The notes under the pieces: model-generated
Seen by the model: the letters and a program-made list of their open reading frames with translations, nothing else
Databases searched by the model: none
Told to the model about the DNA's origin: nothing
Shown: positions 10,193-21,943 of the stretch, in pieces
Numbering within the stretch: position 1 is the first letter of the stretch
Layout of the letters: the number at the start of each line of letters is the position of its first letter
Source of the DNA: Saururus chinensis
Taxonomy: Eukaryota; Streptophyta; Magnoliopsida; Piperales; Saururaceae
Reading direction: 5' to 3'
DNA length: 64,000 nt
Assembly (NCBI GenBank): GCA_035235625.1
Contig: CP141145.1
Location: 1,798,001 to 1,862,000 of the forward strand
Program-made: the position numbers and the translations under genes

Positions 10193-12539
10193 TAATTATC
10201 ATTTTCAGGAATGATTGACTGCAGTTTCTATTTTTAGGTGAGGAGCAGAATAGCCAATAAAACTGAGTGTTCAATGTGTGGTTCTTATGCAAGACTTACA
10301 TTTATTAGTTTACCTTTCTTTTTGTATGTTGACTTATGTGGATGTTGTTTCAAATGTTCCCATAGGATGACGATTGGGAGAATGAAGAAGGAAAATATTC
10401 ATATTTTAAGCTTTTCTAACTCGAGTTATAAGCTTGCAAACAAAGTATATTTGATGCTTTTAATCTTCAAAAATGATATTTGCTCTTACAAATAGTTTGT
10501 TCTTTTCATGTTAGAGACATGGGAATTGTTTGGCGAATGGGTTCTGAATAATTTGAGACATGTCTTTTAGATTATGATCCATGTTCAAATTTTTGGAACT
10601 AGACTCATGGGGTAGGTTGATGGTCTTTCTAAAACTGTTTGTCTTTTGTTATAAAAAAATAATAATATGTTTTGGTTTTTAGCATCAATTAGTGCCATTT
10701 CAATGTATGAATCGGAATCATGTTAATAGATCTCATGACTATCTTTGTGTAAGCACAAACATATGATCCTGATGGATAAATGTGAATGTGTAGCAGTGAT
10801 GTCAGATGTGCCAATGACATGGGCAAATACAATCTAAGCAGATTGAGAATGTGAATGGTTTATATTTTGTTATGATACTAGTTTGTTAGTGGCAAATACA
10901 ATGTACTAGACTGACAATGACATTGGAAAATACTTATGGTTTTTTCTTTTGAATGTTATAGTTTTAACATAGTCAAAGTGAAGACTGGGAGTGTGAATAG
11001 TTTATATTTGGTGTTGTTACTAGTGTGTTATTGTTCTTTTTAGAATGTTGTAGTTTTAACATAGTGAAAGTGAATGTGGTATGTAGATTGTATCTATAAA
11101 GTTGTAGTTTTAGCACAGTGAACTTTTCAAAATAAGTTTTTTTTAGGAAAAAATAAATTATTATTATTATTATGTAAAAAGCTTGAAAAGTCTGTGGCCT
11201 GGCCTGAGCCCTCATACTTTTAGGGTTGGGCAAGCTTTTTTCATTACTAGTTAGGACCGGGTCAGGCCCAATTTTTGTTCTTCCTCTTTAGGGCCAGGCT
11301 CAGGCTTACCTTGGCCCGACTAGTTTGCAACCCTACTCAGATTAGCCAACCTATTAAAGTTGCTTAAACCACTGTTTTAAGTTGCAAATCTCTTTTGTCT
11401 TTCAAGATGAAGTGGCCTTGGATACTCAGATTTTGAGAGTGTGCCTTTTGGAGGCGGCACGGAAAATAAGCTCTTTTACGATATTTAAAAGTAAGCAAAT
11501 GATACAAGAATCTTAGACTATAGAATAGCCCATTTGTTAAGGTTGCTTAAACCACTATTTTAAGTCATGAATCTCTTTTGTCTTTCCAGATGATGAATTG
11601 GCTTAGGATACTCAAATTCTAAGAGTGTGCCTCAATTAACACTCATTTGGAGAAGACAAGGAAAATAAGCTCTTTATGATATTTAACAGTTAGCAAATGA
11701 TACAAGAATCTTGGGCTATAGTATAAGAAACTTGTTAAACTTAAACCACTGTTTTAACTTTCGCCTTTCAATATGGTGAAGTGGCCTTGGATACTTGGAT
11801 TCTAAGAGTGTGCCTCAAGTAATGCTCAATTGGAGCAAACAAGGAAAATAAGTTCTTTTACAATATTTAATAGTAAGAAAATGATACAAGTATCTTGGAC
11901 TATAGAATTTGCTTTGCCTTTTTTCCTTGTTAACATGGAAAAAATAATTTGAAGAATGTGACTATATGGACCCCAAAAAATTCCTATGTCTCCTATTGTT
12001 TGTGTACCTCAAATAAAATCTCCAAAAATCTTGTATGTACCTTGCATTTGAATTTCTAGTCAAAGTGCATGTGTCGACAATGGATATGTGCACAAATGTC
12101 AAACTTAAAGCACTTTACGAATATTTTTAGCACATTATACTAATATATCTACTTGGTTAAAATGTTATTATCAAATATTTATCAATAGGTTTTCTCCAAA
12201 AATACTAGAATTTACTATAAGCTTGTAAATATGTAAACATATATTTCAATAAGGCACACATCTCATGCATTAAATTACATAATTATTTCTTGTAAAAAAT
12301 TCTATATTCATTTAATAAAATTTTAAATATCTCCTATTATTGAAAAAGATACAGTACAAACATTAAAATAAAAAAATATTACTATTTATTTTTAAATTAA
12401 AAAAGTTATTTTCATAGTAAGTAACAATAATATTTTCACATAGATACAATATAAATACATATTTTTTTTCATTTTTTCCAATGTTAAAATGACAATCTGT
12501 ATGTTTTTTACTACATAAATCTAATAGATTAAACCCAAA

Positions 12540-12714
12540 TCGTTCTACATGTAATAGCTCATTGTTAAATATTGGACTGGAAGTCAACTATTATATTACT
12601 GCATAAGTATTAATAGCCACAATTATCATTCTACATGTAATAGCTCATTTGCCAACTATTGGACTAGAAGTCAACTATTACATTATTGCATAAGTATTAA
12701 TAGCCACGATTATC
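12540..12714. repeat. ~87-bp tandem duplication
   Basis: Two adjacent copies start with TTCTACATGTAATAGCTCATT and end with TTAATAGCCAC. They differ at a few positions. Confidence 0.85.
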
Positions 12715-12888
12715 TATAATAACTTTTTTTAATTATTAGGTACATTTTGGTGTTCTCCACACCAAATGTGGTGACTAACATTCCGATAACACAAAATCTT
12801 TTCAATTAGTTGATGATAGAACATTTTATATGAAGCCTATCACTATCTTCATTGCCCATACTTATTCTCTTGTTCTCACAAATAAATC

Positions 12889-12991
<103 letters not shown>

Positions 12992-13519
12992 TTTGTTCAC
13001 CAATTGGTGCATGTAATATGATGCAAATGTGCATTATAGCATATCGACTTGAGAAGGACTGCTCTCACTTGTAATCCACAATCAAATCCAATAGATTCTA
13101 TTATAATAAAATCATGATAACTATCTTACAAACCCAAGTAGCTCATTTTGAGGCATGGTCAAGGCATAAAACCCACATATAGATCAAGCCATTAGGGCAT
13201 AATGTTGTGAGACAATCTTAACATTTCCATTGGTATCATTGTCATTATACCTAACTTATCATTGGCTTTATTCCTCCCATTGGGCAGAAACCCATACGTG
13301 GCTTGAGCATGTCTAACTACCTTACTTGCTCGGGGTGCATTCAATTCAAATTTCAACGGTAAGGACTCTATCTATCATCTCTGGTCCTCCTTAATTTACA
13401 AATATAGATGCCTCTTGAGGATTTTGATACTCCACTCCCTTTTTCACTTCATTGATTCGGTAGGTTAGTTTGATGAAAACCCGTAAGATTTATGAGTCTC
13501 AACCTCTCAATTTTTCTTG

Positions 13520-14705
13520 ACACTATTCTTTGCTGTAGAGAAGTTTCGGTCTTACCTTATAGGATTCAAGGTCATCATCTTTTCTAATCATGCAGCATTA
13601 TGATATCTTCTTTCTAAGACAGATGTTAAACCTTGTTTGATTAGACAAATCCTTTTGCTACAAGAATTTGATTTGGAAATTAGAGATAAAAAAAACTCTA
13701 AAAATGTTGTAGCAGATCACTTGTCTAGGCCCCTTAATGAGTCATTCCCTGATGAGCTGTTATTGTCGGTATCACAGTTCCCTTGGTATGCATATATTGT
13801 TAACTATCTTATTACAAGTCATATTTCTAATGAATAGACAAAACAAGATAGAACAAAATTTTTAACTTAGGTTAGACAATTCATTTGGGATAATCAATAT
13901 TTATTCAAGTATTGTCCCGATTAAATTATTAGGAGATGTGTTCTTGATAATGAGCAACATAGTGTCTTCTCCTTTTGTCATTCTTAGGTGTGTGGTGAAC
14001 ATTTTAGCAAAAAAAACACCACTACAAAAATTTTGCAGTGTGGTTTCTATTCGCCCACACTTTTTCATGATACCTACTAGTTCTGTAAAGCTTGTGAACA
14101 TTGTTAAAAGTAAGTTGAAATTTCTTATAGAAATATGATTCCTCTTTTGTACAAATCAAGATTGCATTTATTTTCAAAAAACCTTTGATCTTGTTGTATC
14201 GGTCCCTTCATTGTGAAGATAGTTTAATCTTATGAGATGGTTTAAAATGGTGACCTAGGTAATAAAAATATTTTTAAAGTTAATGGTCAATGTTAAAACC
14301 ATAATTGGAATTTGTTCCTATAAAGGTTGAGATTGTACCTCTAGTTGATCATTTTTATCAAGATTGAGTTCTCATACTCACTTTGTTTGACTAAAGACAA
14401 TAATCTTGGCTCTTGTGCGAGGCAACCCATAGTTGTCTCATAATTTTTTTTCTTTTGTTAGTGTGTTCTTTTTATTAGTAGGAGTGCTCCACTTTAGGTT
14501 TGAGGTGATAATCTCACATGTATTCTTTGTTTCCTTAACATGAGTTCTGTTAGTTTCTTATTTTTTATTATCGTTTATAGATTCTGACAACATGCACCAC
14601 TACAGGTACTTTCTTTTTTACCACTCTCTTTTACTTGTCGTTGTAGTATTTTCCTTCTCAAGCATTGCGGACAATGTTAAATTTAGATTTGGGGGTGTGG
14701 GTGTA
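13520..14705 (+). mobile_element. Ty3/gypsy pol fossil (RNase H to integrase zinc finger)
   Basis: The plus strand encodes a stretch typical of Athila/Tat-type plant Ty3/gypsy polyproteins: an RNase H end near 13520-13730 ([37 protein letters not shown]) and then an integrase HHCC zinc-finger region near 13870-14110. A polypurine-like TTTGGGGGTGTGGG lies at about 14688-14701. The copy is old and broken, with several breaks; neither LTR is recognisable. Lineage assignment is by recall of the motif set. Confidence 0.75.
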
Positions 14706-17154
14706 GAAAGAGTTTCTCCACAGTTGTATATGTCTTGGTTATAGTTATACTATTATTGGAATATGACTAAATTTTAAAAATAATTGATTTTTATTTAATT
14801 ATGATATTTTTAGCTATTTACATTAATATTCTATTAGATATGTGGCTGTGTTTAATTTTATTACTTTTGATTGCATCATGTTGGTTTCTTTTGCCCTTAT
14901 TTTGAAAAATTAGAAAGATATTTGTCTAAGTTAGAATTTAAACCCTTGATCGGTCTTACACATCTTAATGGATATCATTGAATCTAAGTAATTTTTTATG
15001 ATAGTAAAAATTTGGTATGCTATAGTAGTGTTCAGGTTATCATAATAGAGTTTTTTGCTTAGTTATTTTTGTTTTGTAGATCATTCTAAGATTTTTTTCC
15101 ATCACAATTTAGGTTAGTGTATAATATTAAAAAAAAAGTAGAAAAAAGACTGAATGAAAATTTTGTAGAGCTAAACACTAAAGTCTCTCTATTGAGTAGA
15201 CCGAGCCATGGCTTGCCTCACTAAGCATATGGTGTGGCACTTGTAATTTTTGAAGAGAATTCTCAAATATTTTAGATTATAATATTGTAGAGTAAATTAC
15301 TTAAGCAAGTAGTAACGATGATATGTAAAGAAGATATGAAAATTATTATTTATTTTGTAGATTATGAGTTCTGTTGCTAAGACATCGACATGTTGATGAA
15401 CCTGTCAGTAGAACATTATTTTCACTATCAGCGAGACTAGATGTGGAAAATAACCTATCGATGAGAAAATAATTTCTCTGCTGGTGACGTTTGACGTGTC
15501 TATGGACTCGCAAAAGAAGCTATATTTTCTATGTCGGTAGGGATCGAAGCATCGATGACGCTAAAACCAATCTACTGACGGTTACAAAACTACAATTGAA
15601 GCAGTTTAGATGGTTTTTATAGTTGGTTAAGCACCAATATTCAGTTTTTAAACTTAATGAATTATTGGCCCAAATTGGACAGACCCTCTGACTTTGGGGG
15701 AGAACAGCAGCTTAGAGCAAGTCAAAGTTTTGTAGAAGGAAGCAAGAACTAAATTTGTGGAGATTTCTTCATTGTTTGATCAGAGGTTGGATTGCTAACC
15801 TAAAACTGTGATGCTAAAGAAATAAATTCATGTTGATAGAGTAGTATATGATTTAAATTTAGATTTATCCATTAATGAACAATATGCTCTGTTGATCATG
15901 GTATTTATGAATCATGTATATATATATATTTCATGTTATGCTGATGAATATCCCTTTAATCTCTCCATGTAATAGTTAGAGATCAAATTAAAGTTGATTA
16001 CATGATTCCAAAAAGCTTTTTTATGATGATATATGATTCTGCATTTTCCCCATTCACTGGTGTAATTGTCGACATAATGATGTTGCTACAAATCTGGGAA
16101 GAAGATTAAAGAGTACCGGTGAATCTATGGCACATTGGTGTCTTACCAATAGATTATCGATAATGATGTCAACGTGTCGATGAAGACATCGATGAGGATG
16201 TTTCTCCTATTCATTCCATTGTTGACAAATGATTTGACGCATCAATGAGTTACCGATGGTCATCTGTGACTTGGTTGACACGTGAAAGAGTATACTGACA
16301 GTAAATCGGATTTGGGTATTTTTAGTAGGAAATGTTAGTCTATTATTATGAGAAGTAATAACATATTATTTAATATATGAATTGCAATTATGCGTGATGA
16401 TGTCATGAATTATGATTAGGTGTATTACCCTTACAAGTGAATGTCCTTATGGTAGATGGCATCCCCAAGATTGATTTTTTTAGCACAAGAGGTCATAGGA
16501 ACGCTCAGTGCCTTGGCTCCTCAAGTGAGTCTTTAGCAATGTAGACGGAAAATGTTTGGTATGAAATAGGACTAAAGTCTTTCATCTCTCTAACGATAGG
16601 AGTTATGTAGAACCGCTTCCCTAGCCTGAGAGTTGTGTTCGATTGGATTAGTGCCCTAAAAGATGATTAGTCCTTTCCAGTGCAATAGAGGAGGTTCAAT
16701 GGTCATGGAAGTTGGGGTGCCAATGAGTCAAGTCAAGTTTTAGGCTGATTTGGCTTGAGTTTGAAATTTCAATTTGAGTTTGAGTCGAGCTCCAATAAAA
16801 TGGAGTCGATTTGTTTTAGCTTGCGAGCTGGCTTAATTTTTAATCAGTGTTTACAATATCATTATATAATATATTATTTTAGTAAAAAGATGTAAATATT
16901 GTGACTCCTGACACATCAACCCAATTTATACCTTGCTCATATTCAAGGTATGGATTAAAAAATCAAATAAACTAATATTAGTTTATACCTTGCTCATATT
17001 CAAGGTATGTTTTAATTAGTTTGAATGTATATAAGTCAAAAAATGGCCTTATTTCTCATGTGATATATTTTACTTATATCATGCATGAAAAAGTGAAAAA
17101 TAATACATATTATGAAAGGAGTTGAAATGTGGAAGACATGATACATACACACAC

Positions 17155-17186
<32 letters not shown>

Positions 17187-18942
17187 TATGAATACAAGTT
17201 TTTCTTGAGCTTTGACCTGAGTTTAACGAACATACCTATTATTGAGCTTGGATTGACTAACTTCGAGTTTTAGATCAAATTCGTGCTGAGTCAAATGTGA
17301 GTTGAGTCGAGCTTACGATCTTGCTTTAACACTCTTATATGGAAGTCAGAACTTCAACCACTTGGGTTAATGAACCCTTGTGGGCTTTAACTTCATGGCA
17401 TGAATAGAGCATAATAACTTTAGAGTAGCTGGGGTCCGAATGTATATAGTTCATAGTTTAGTAAGGCGAGATTGTATTCTTAGATGTGGCTACCAAGTTA
17501 TAGAGACCCTTTGATTTGCACTTAAGAAGTTTGAAATTTCTAAGTGAGAGTCATGTGATATTTGGAAGAATTTTAAGCATGAATAGTTGTTATGTTTTAG
17601 AGGATTGAAGTATAATATTCCTTGAAATGGAATTCATGTTGGTTACTATACTTTTCTTTTGGAATGCTGTGAAATAATTTTGGAAGGTATTATAGTTCTT
17701 GTTAAGCCATCCCACTTGATATATTCATACACTCGGCATCCGTTTTGATGTAGGTTCTTCTGAAGTATAATTGGGTGGGGGACAATTGTGCTAAGAGAGG
17801 ACATGAAAGTCTTAGTTCTATGCAAGATTTTAGAATCTTGATATTAAACTTTAGTTGCTATGTAATCTTTAAACAAAGGCATGAGATTGCTAATTACTTA
17901 TAGTTGTGTGTATGATGCATTTGGTATGCACTTGGGCAAGATCCTGTGAGATTAATGTCTTATATATAACGACATGATAGTTTGATTATTGATATGTTGA
18001 AAAATGTGTGAATCACACCCTCGATTAATATATTTATCAAAGGATTTGACAAATGAGTTCATTTTTTTTGTTTTTGTTGATTTTTAATTCAAAAATACAT
18101 TAAAAAAAATCGGGGTGTAACATAGGGTATTCGAGTTCAAAGTTAAGAGTTGATTAACCTATGATATGTGAAGCCTTGTAGCCTATTTGGTTTAGGTTAT
18201 CAAGCATGAGGAGCGTTCAACACCTAGTGCCCTAAACTAACTGGATTGGAAGTCACTGACCTAACACTTGTTATAGGATCTTATAAAAAACTTAAGAAGG
18301 CTAAGCATTGGACTTGTCATGTGAAATGAGAATAGAAGTTTAGTAGCACATTATGCATTTATATCCTGATTGTGTTGCTCATGCCATATTAGGTGTTTAT
18401 TTTTCAAGAAAGCTTTTGCATGATTCTCTATTATGATCTCTTAAAGATGAATGGATGTCAATGTTTATTTTTTAGTGCAAAATTTAAATTGATCAGTGAA
18501 CATGGAGTTGTTAGATTCACGAGATTGAGATTGTATAATACTTGGCAATTTTTATTTTTAAAAATATTATGTTATGTATGAGCATTGACCACCAATATGA
18601 AGTTGTAAGAATGAATTATTATTTTAGAAGACAAGTTGTATTATGCATCACACTTACGTGTGATTGATTAAATGAAGTCACACGCATCAAAGGAGTTGAT
18701 TTGTAAATTTTCATTATCTTTGATTTTATTTATTTTTTTGTTTTGAATTTTGTGGATAGATTCACTGTAAACCTTTACGAGACTATAACTCGTCCACTAG
18801 TGTAAGCTAGGGGTTTTAAGGCTTATTGCATGCGCTAACTGTAATTATAATTTCTAATGAAAGTGGATTAGTTAGATTTTTGTTTTACTTGCAATTTCTT
18901 TGTTTTGCTCATGGACTAGCAATTAGCAAAATCTATGTTTGG
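14706..18942. other. Unassigned AT-rich sequence, probably decayed retroelement
   Basis: No gene or domain seen in about 4.2 kb. The only clear structures are a (CA)n tract at 17143-17186 and a short duplication of ATACCTTGCTCATATTCAAG near 16930 and 16986. GGGGTGTAACA at about 18113-18123 resembles the end of a gypsy LTR, but no partner was found. Confidence 0.4.
17143..17186. repeat. (CA)n microsatellite
   Basis: About 44 bp of CA repeats with one CG interruption. Confidence 0.95.
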
Positions 18943-18955
18943 GGGTGTTTGATGT
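18935..18955 (+). other. Polypurine-tract-like site before a putative LTR
   Basis: TTTGGGGGTGTTTGATGTG fits the polypurine tract plus LTR start (TGATG) used by several plant Ty3/gypsy lineages. The LTR that would follow is interrupted at 19006 by the solo LTR; its right part would continue from 20048. No matching 5' LTR was identified in the window. Confidence 0.4.
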
Positions 18956-19006
18956 GAATACAATATTGTAATTAAATTCTCTCATATGTAGGAAGCTAGT
19001 CCTAAT

Positions 19007-20047
19007 TGTAGAGTGGCCGACCAGCAGCGGAAGCAGTGGTGGGAGAGGTGGCGCACATCAAAATTCAATTTTTACAAGATCTACACCATAAGCATGCAAC
19101 ACTAATACAAATTAGCAATAAACATGCAACACATACAATCAATCAAAGGGAGATACTTAAATATAGGAGAGATACGAACTGACCTGGGCCAAATTAGCCC
19201 CTTGCACGCCCTCCTTAAAAGATCTAGCACGCCAATTGCAAGATCAAAACAAGTGAAGGATGAGATATAGTTACCTATGTGTTGATCCCTCTTAAACCCC
19301 ACTTGGATGAAGAATACGTTGCAATATCTCAGCCCAATCGAACCTCAAAGCAAATCAGCGATGAAGGAGAGTCCTCTCCTTCTTTTCAGCCCGCCTACAA
19401 CGTCTTGGATAGGGATGAGAAGTGGCGGTCAGCAGCTTCTCCAATGGAGAAGCAAAACTCACACAAGGAGAGAGGGGGGGCGGCCAAGAGAGAGAGGGGG
19501 GAGAGGGTAAGAATTCAAATGAATTCCTTAGATCCAAAAAAGAGGGGGGCGTCCCATTTTCAGTTTGGGATTAAGGGAGAATATTCTCCCTTATTCTCTC
19601 CCTCTATTCAATTCCCTTACTTTCCAAATATAGATCGGACCTGATTTGGGTTTTAATTAAATTGGGCCTGCAAGCTTGAATTCTTCTGGTTTCTAATAGA
19701 GGTTCAAACACAACGGGCGCGGTCTCTGTCACACAGAGCCCATGGAGGCCTGGACCCCGTTTACACGGCCAAGCCCGTGATAGGGTAGACCCCTCGCTAA
19801 ACACATGTCCTACCCCCGACACCTAATTCGCGCGACTGGGCCCCACAATGTGTAAATGCACACTTAGATGTATGTCTAGTGTACGGGTGTGACATGTGCG
19901 AGTCCCATCCGAATTATGTGTAATGAGGGAACATGTGGTGTTGGCCCATCTGCCCCCACCACCCTTGGACCACATGACCTGTACCGGTTCACCCGAACCA
20001 CGACATGTTGGACCAAACCGGGCCCAAGCCCATACCATAGTCTAACA
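19007..20047 (-). mobile_element. Solo LTR (1041 bp)
   Basis: On the minus strand it begins TGTTAGACTATGG at 20047 and ends CCACTCTACA at 19007, so it has TG...CA ends. It is flanked on both sides by CTAAT (19002-19006 and 20048-20052), a 5-bp target duplication. There is no internal region, so it is a solo LTR, normally left by recombination between two LTRs. It contains a purine-rich GAGAGAGG stretch near 19465-19505. The superfamily is not certain; the short open frames inside are taken as chance. Confidence 0.8.
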
Positions 20048-20052
20048 CTAAT

Positions 20053-21271
20053 TTCATGCTTATTTGTGTCTGAGGTAGGCTTTGTTCATATTTGATCAAG
20101 TTAATAACTGCATGGACTTGATTTAGGTCTTATGGACATCAAATGGAAATTGGTATGAAATTTGGACATGATCAAACGCAGGAAATGAATTGGGCAGACG
20201 AGGACACTATTACATAAACCGTAGAGAGGTTCTTTTCTCATTTCATTTTATTGTCTTTGTGTGACAATGGTGTTGGGAAGTGGAGTTTGATTGGAAAAAT
20301 TCTGGTGGAAAAGTTATTAGAAGGTGGGCCTATCGCTATCAGTTCTCACAAGTCAGATGAAGGCATGAAGCTTAGCTTTGCTAAAAGGGACATTGGATGT
20401 TACTAAGTATAGAAGAGGCACATCAGAATCGAGCTGGGCAGTAAAAGAGGAAAGACATAGTGAATAGGAAAAGATTGCAAAAGAAATGAAGGGTGATTGG
20501 AACAACAACAGTCCACGTCCAAAGTAACCAATATTCAGAAATAGCAAGCAAGGAACATCCAGCAAGAATAGCAAGCTAGTTCGCAGTAGAGAAATACAAA
20601 GGCATAAAACAGAGAATAGACGAACCAAGAAGAAAAGAAAAGGAACGGAATGATGAGCAAGAAAGAGGAATAAAAGAAATGAATCAATAAATAGAAATAT
20701 GCTATTCATGGACGAAATGAAAAGAAAAGGAACGAATTGATGAGCAAGAAAGAGGAATAAAAGAAATGAATCAATAAATAGAAATATGCTATTCATGGAC
20801 GAAATTGGAGAGATTGAATAAGGAAAGAAACAACTGTCCAGAACTTTAAAAATATAGCAGAATTTCAGAACTTCGGAGCTAAGAAAAACCACAAACTAGG
20901 GAATAATTTAGTCAATTACAGCCTCCCATAATGAGAGAAAAGAGTGTTAGAGGGTTCCAATTTCGAGTCCAATTCAAGAAGTGCAAAGCAAGGAAGAAAC
21001 AGAAAAATTCTGTTTGTAGGTACTGTAGCACCCGGAGGTTGAGGACAAAGTATTGCAGTTGTACACGGCAAGAGTTACTGTTCACATAATGTTCACAATT
21101 ATTGTTGCAACCGCAAGAGGGAATTTTCTGACGAATTTTCAAGGAAGAATTCAACGGTGGTAGTATTTATTTTGTCTTATTTTATTTCCCTCTCCGTGGA
21201 TTAATGCTTAATGTTGTGATATTCATCAACATCTACTTAACTAGGGCTTGATGATGTATAATGATGTATGT
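20053..21271. other. Unassigned sequence, likely older LTR material
   Basis: Continues the sequence interrupted by the solo LTR. Apart from the tandem duplication at 20641-20814, no domain is visible. The longest open frame (minus, 20353-20892, 179 codons) runs through the duplication and is a Phe/Leu/Ser-rich low-complexity string, so it is not called a gene. Confidence 0.5.
20641..20814. repeat. 87-bp tandem duplication
   Basis: Two nearly identical adjacent copies begin AGGAACGGAATGATGAGC at 20641 and AGGAACGAATTGATGAGC at 20728. The high identity suggests a recent event. Confidence 0.9.
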
Positions 21272-21279
21272 TATGTGCA

Positions 21280-21935
21280 TAGGGGTGTTTATGGATGTTT
21301 GTTGTCCGTATGTCTGTCTGTGTTGTTTAATAAAATGGACAATTTTTTTGGTCCAAGGTGGACATAGACGCGGACGCGGACTAACATAGATAGACCCTTA
21401 TCTATGTCCGCGGATGTCCGCATCCACCACCCTTATCTAACTCTCCCATAAATATAGTAGTAATTATTAACTACTAGAAAAAAAGTAGAATTCAATTCCT
21501 ACGTAGCATCTTAAGAAAGTCCTAACATGCTTCATAGGCACTTGACAAGTTAAAAACATGAATTCAGTACTTATGTAGCAGGTTAGAATAGTCATAACAT
21601 GCTACATAGTATTAGACAGCTTGAAAATATGAATCTAGAACATATGTTGATTGTTAGGACAATCTTAACATGCTACATAGGTATTAAACAACTTGAAAAC
21701 ATGGATCTAGTACCTAGTACCTATATAGCATATTAGGACAATTTTGACATGCTATAAAAGTACTAAAAAGTTTGAATTGGGAGAAAAATTTAGGTGTTGA
21801 AATATTTATCCAAGTCCGCCCGTCTGTGTAATGGGCGTACTTGGACAAAGTATGATATGGACTAGGTGGACATAGACAAAAGATATTCAAATGATGGATG
21901 TTGTCTGTGTCAATTTCTGTCCATGAACACCCCTA
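21280..21935. mobile_element. hAT-type MITE (656 bp)
   Basis: The ends are inverted repeats: TAGGGGTGTTTATGGA on the left and TCCATGAACACCCCTA on the right. The element is flanked by the 8-bp direct repeat TATGTGCA at 21272-21279 and 21936-21943. There is no transposase frame, so it depends on another hAT element. Near 21365-21427 it has an imperfect hairpin of GC-rich GCGGAC and TATCTATGTCCGCGG arms, and at 21490-21780 a ~70-bp minisatellite. Its termini differ from those of the hAT element at 7399-11335, so the two belong to different families. Confidence 0.9.
21490..21780. repeat. ~70-bp minisatellite inside the MITE
   Basis: About four imperfect copies, each with a TATGTAGCA-like start, AACATGCTACATAG in the middle and ACTTGAAAACATGAAT-like end. 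Confidence 0.8.
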
Positions 21936-21943
21936 TATGTGCA

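Larger units (their letters stand above)
7399..11335 (+). mobile_element. Degenerate hAT DNA transposon
   Basis: The termini are short imperfect inverted repeats: TACAGTTGCAAA on the left and TTTGCAACCCTA on the right (complement TAGGGTTGCAAA). They are flanked by the 8-bp direct repeat CTCAGATT at 7391-7398 and 11336-11343, as hAT elements make. GGCCCAA-rich subterminal sequence occurs at both ends. The interior has a T-rich leader at about 8970-9400 and hAT transposase remnants at 9393-10192; 10200-11300 is AT-rich with no recognisable catalytic or dimerisation region, so the element looks internally decayed. The left end is triplicated (see 7333-8553), so the innermost left end is at 8211. 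Confidence 0.9.
7008..12106. repeat. Composite repeat unit III, split by a hAT element
   Basis: Third large unit. The left part, 7008-7398, holds the opening and the foldback; the array resumes at 11336 directly after the transposon and the tail ends near 12106 (TGCACAAATGTCAAAC). Joining the two flanks across one copy of CTCAGATT restores the order seen uninterrupted at 3838-3870 in unit I. Confidence 0.75.

Noticed and set aside
20353-20892. 179-codon minus-strand open frame
   Set aside because: It runs through an 87-bp tandem duplication whose length is a multiple of three, and the product is a low-complexity Phe/Leu/Ser string. No domain.
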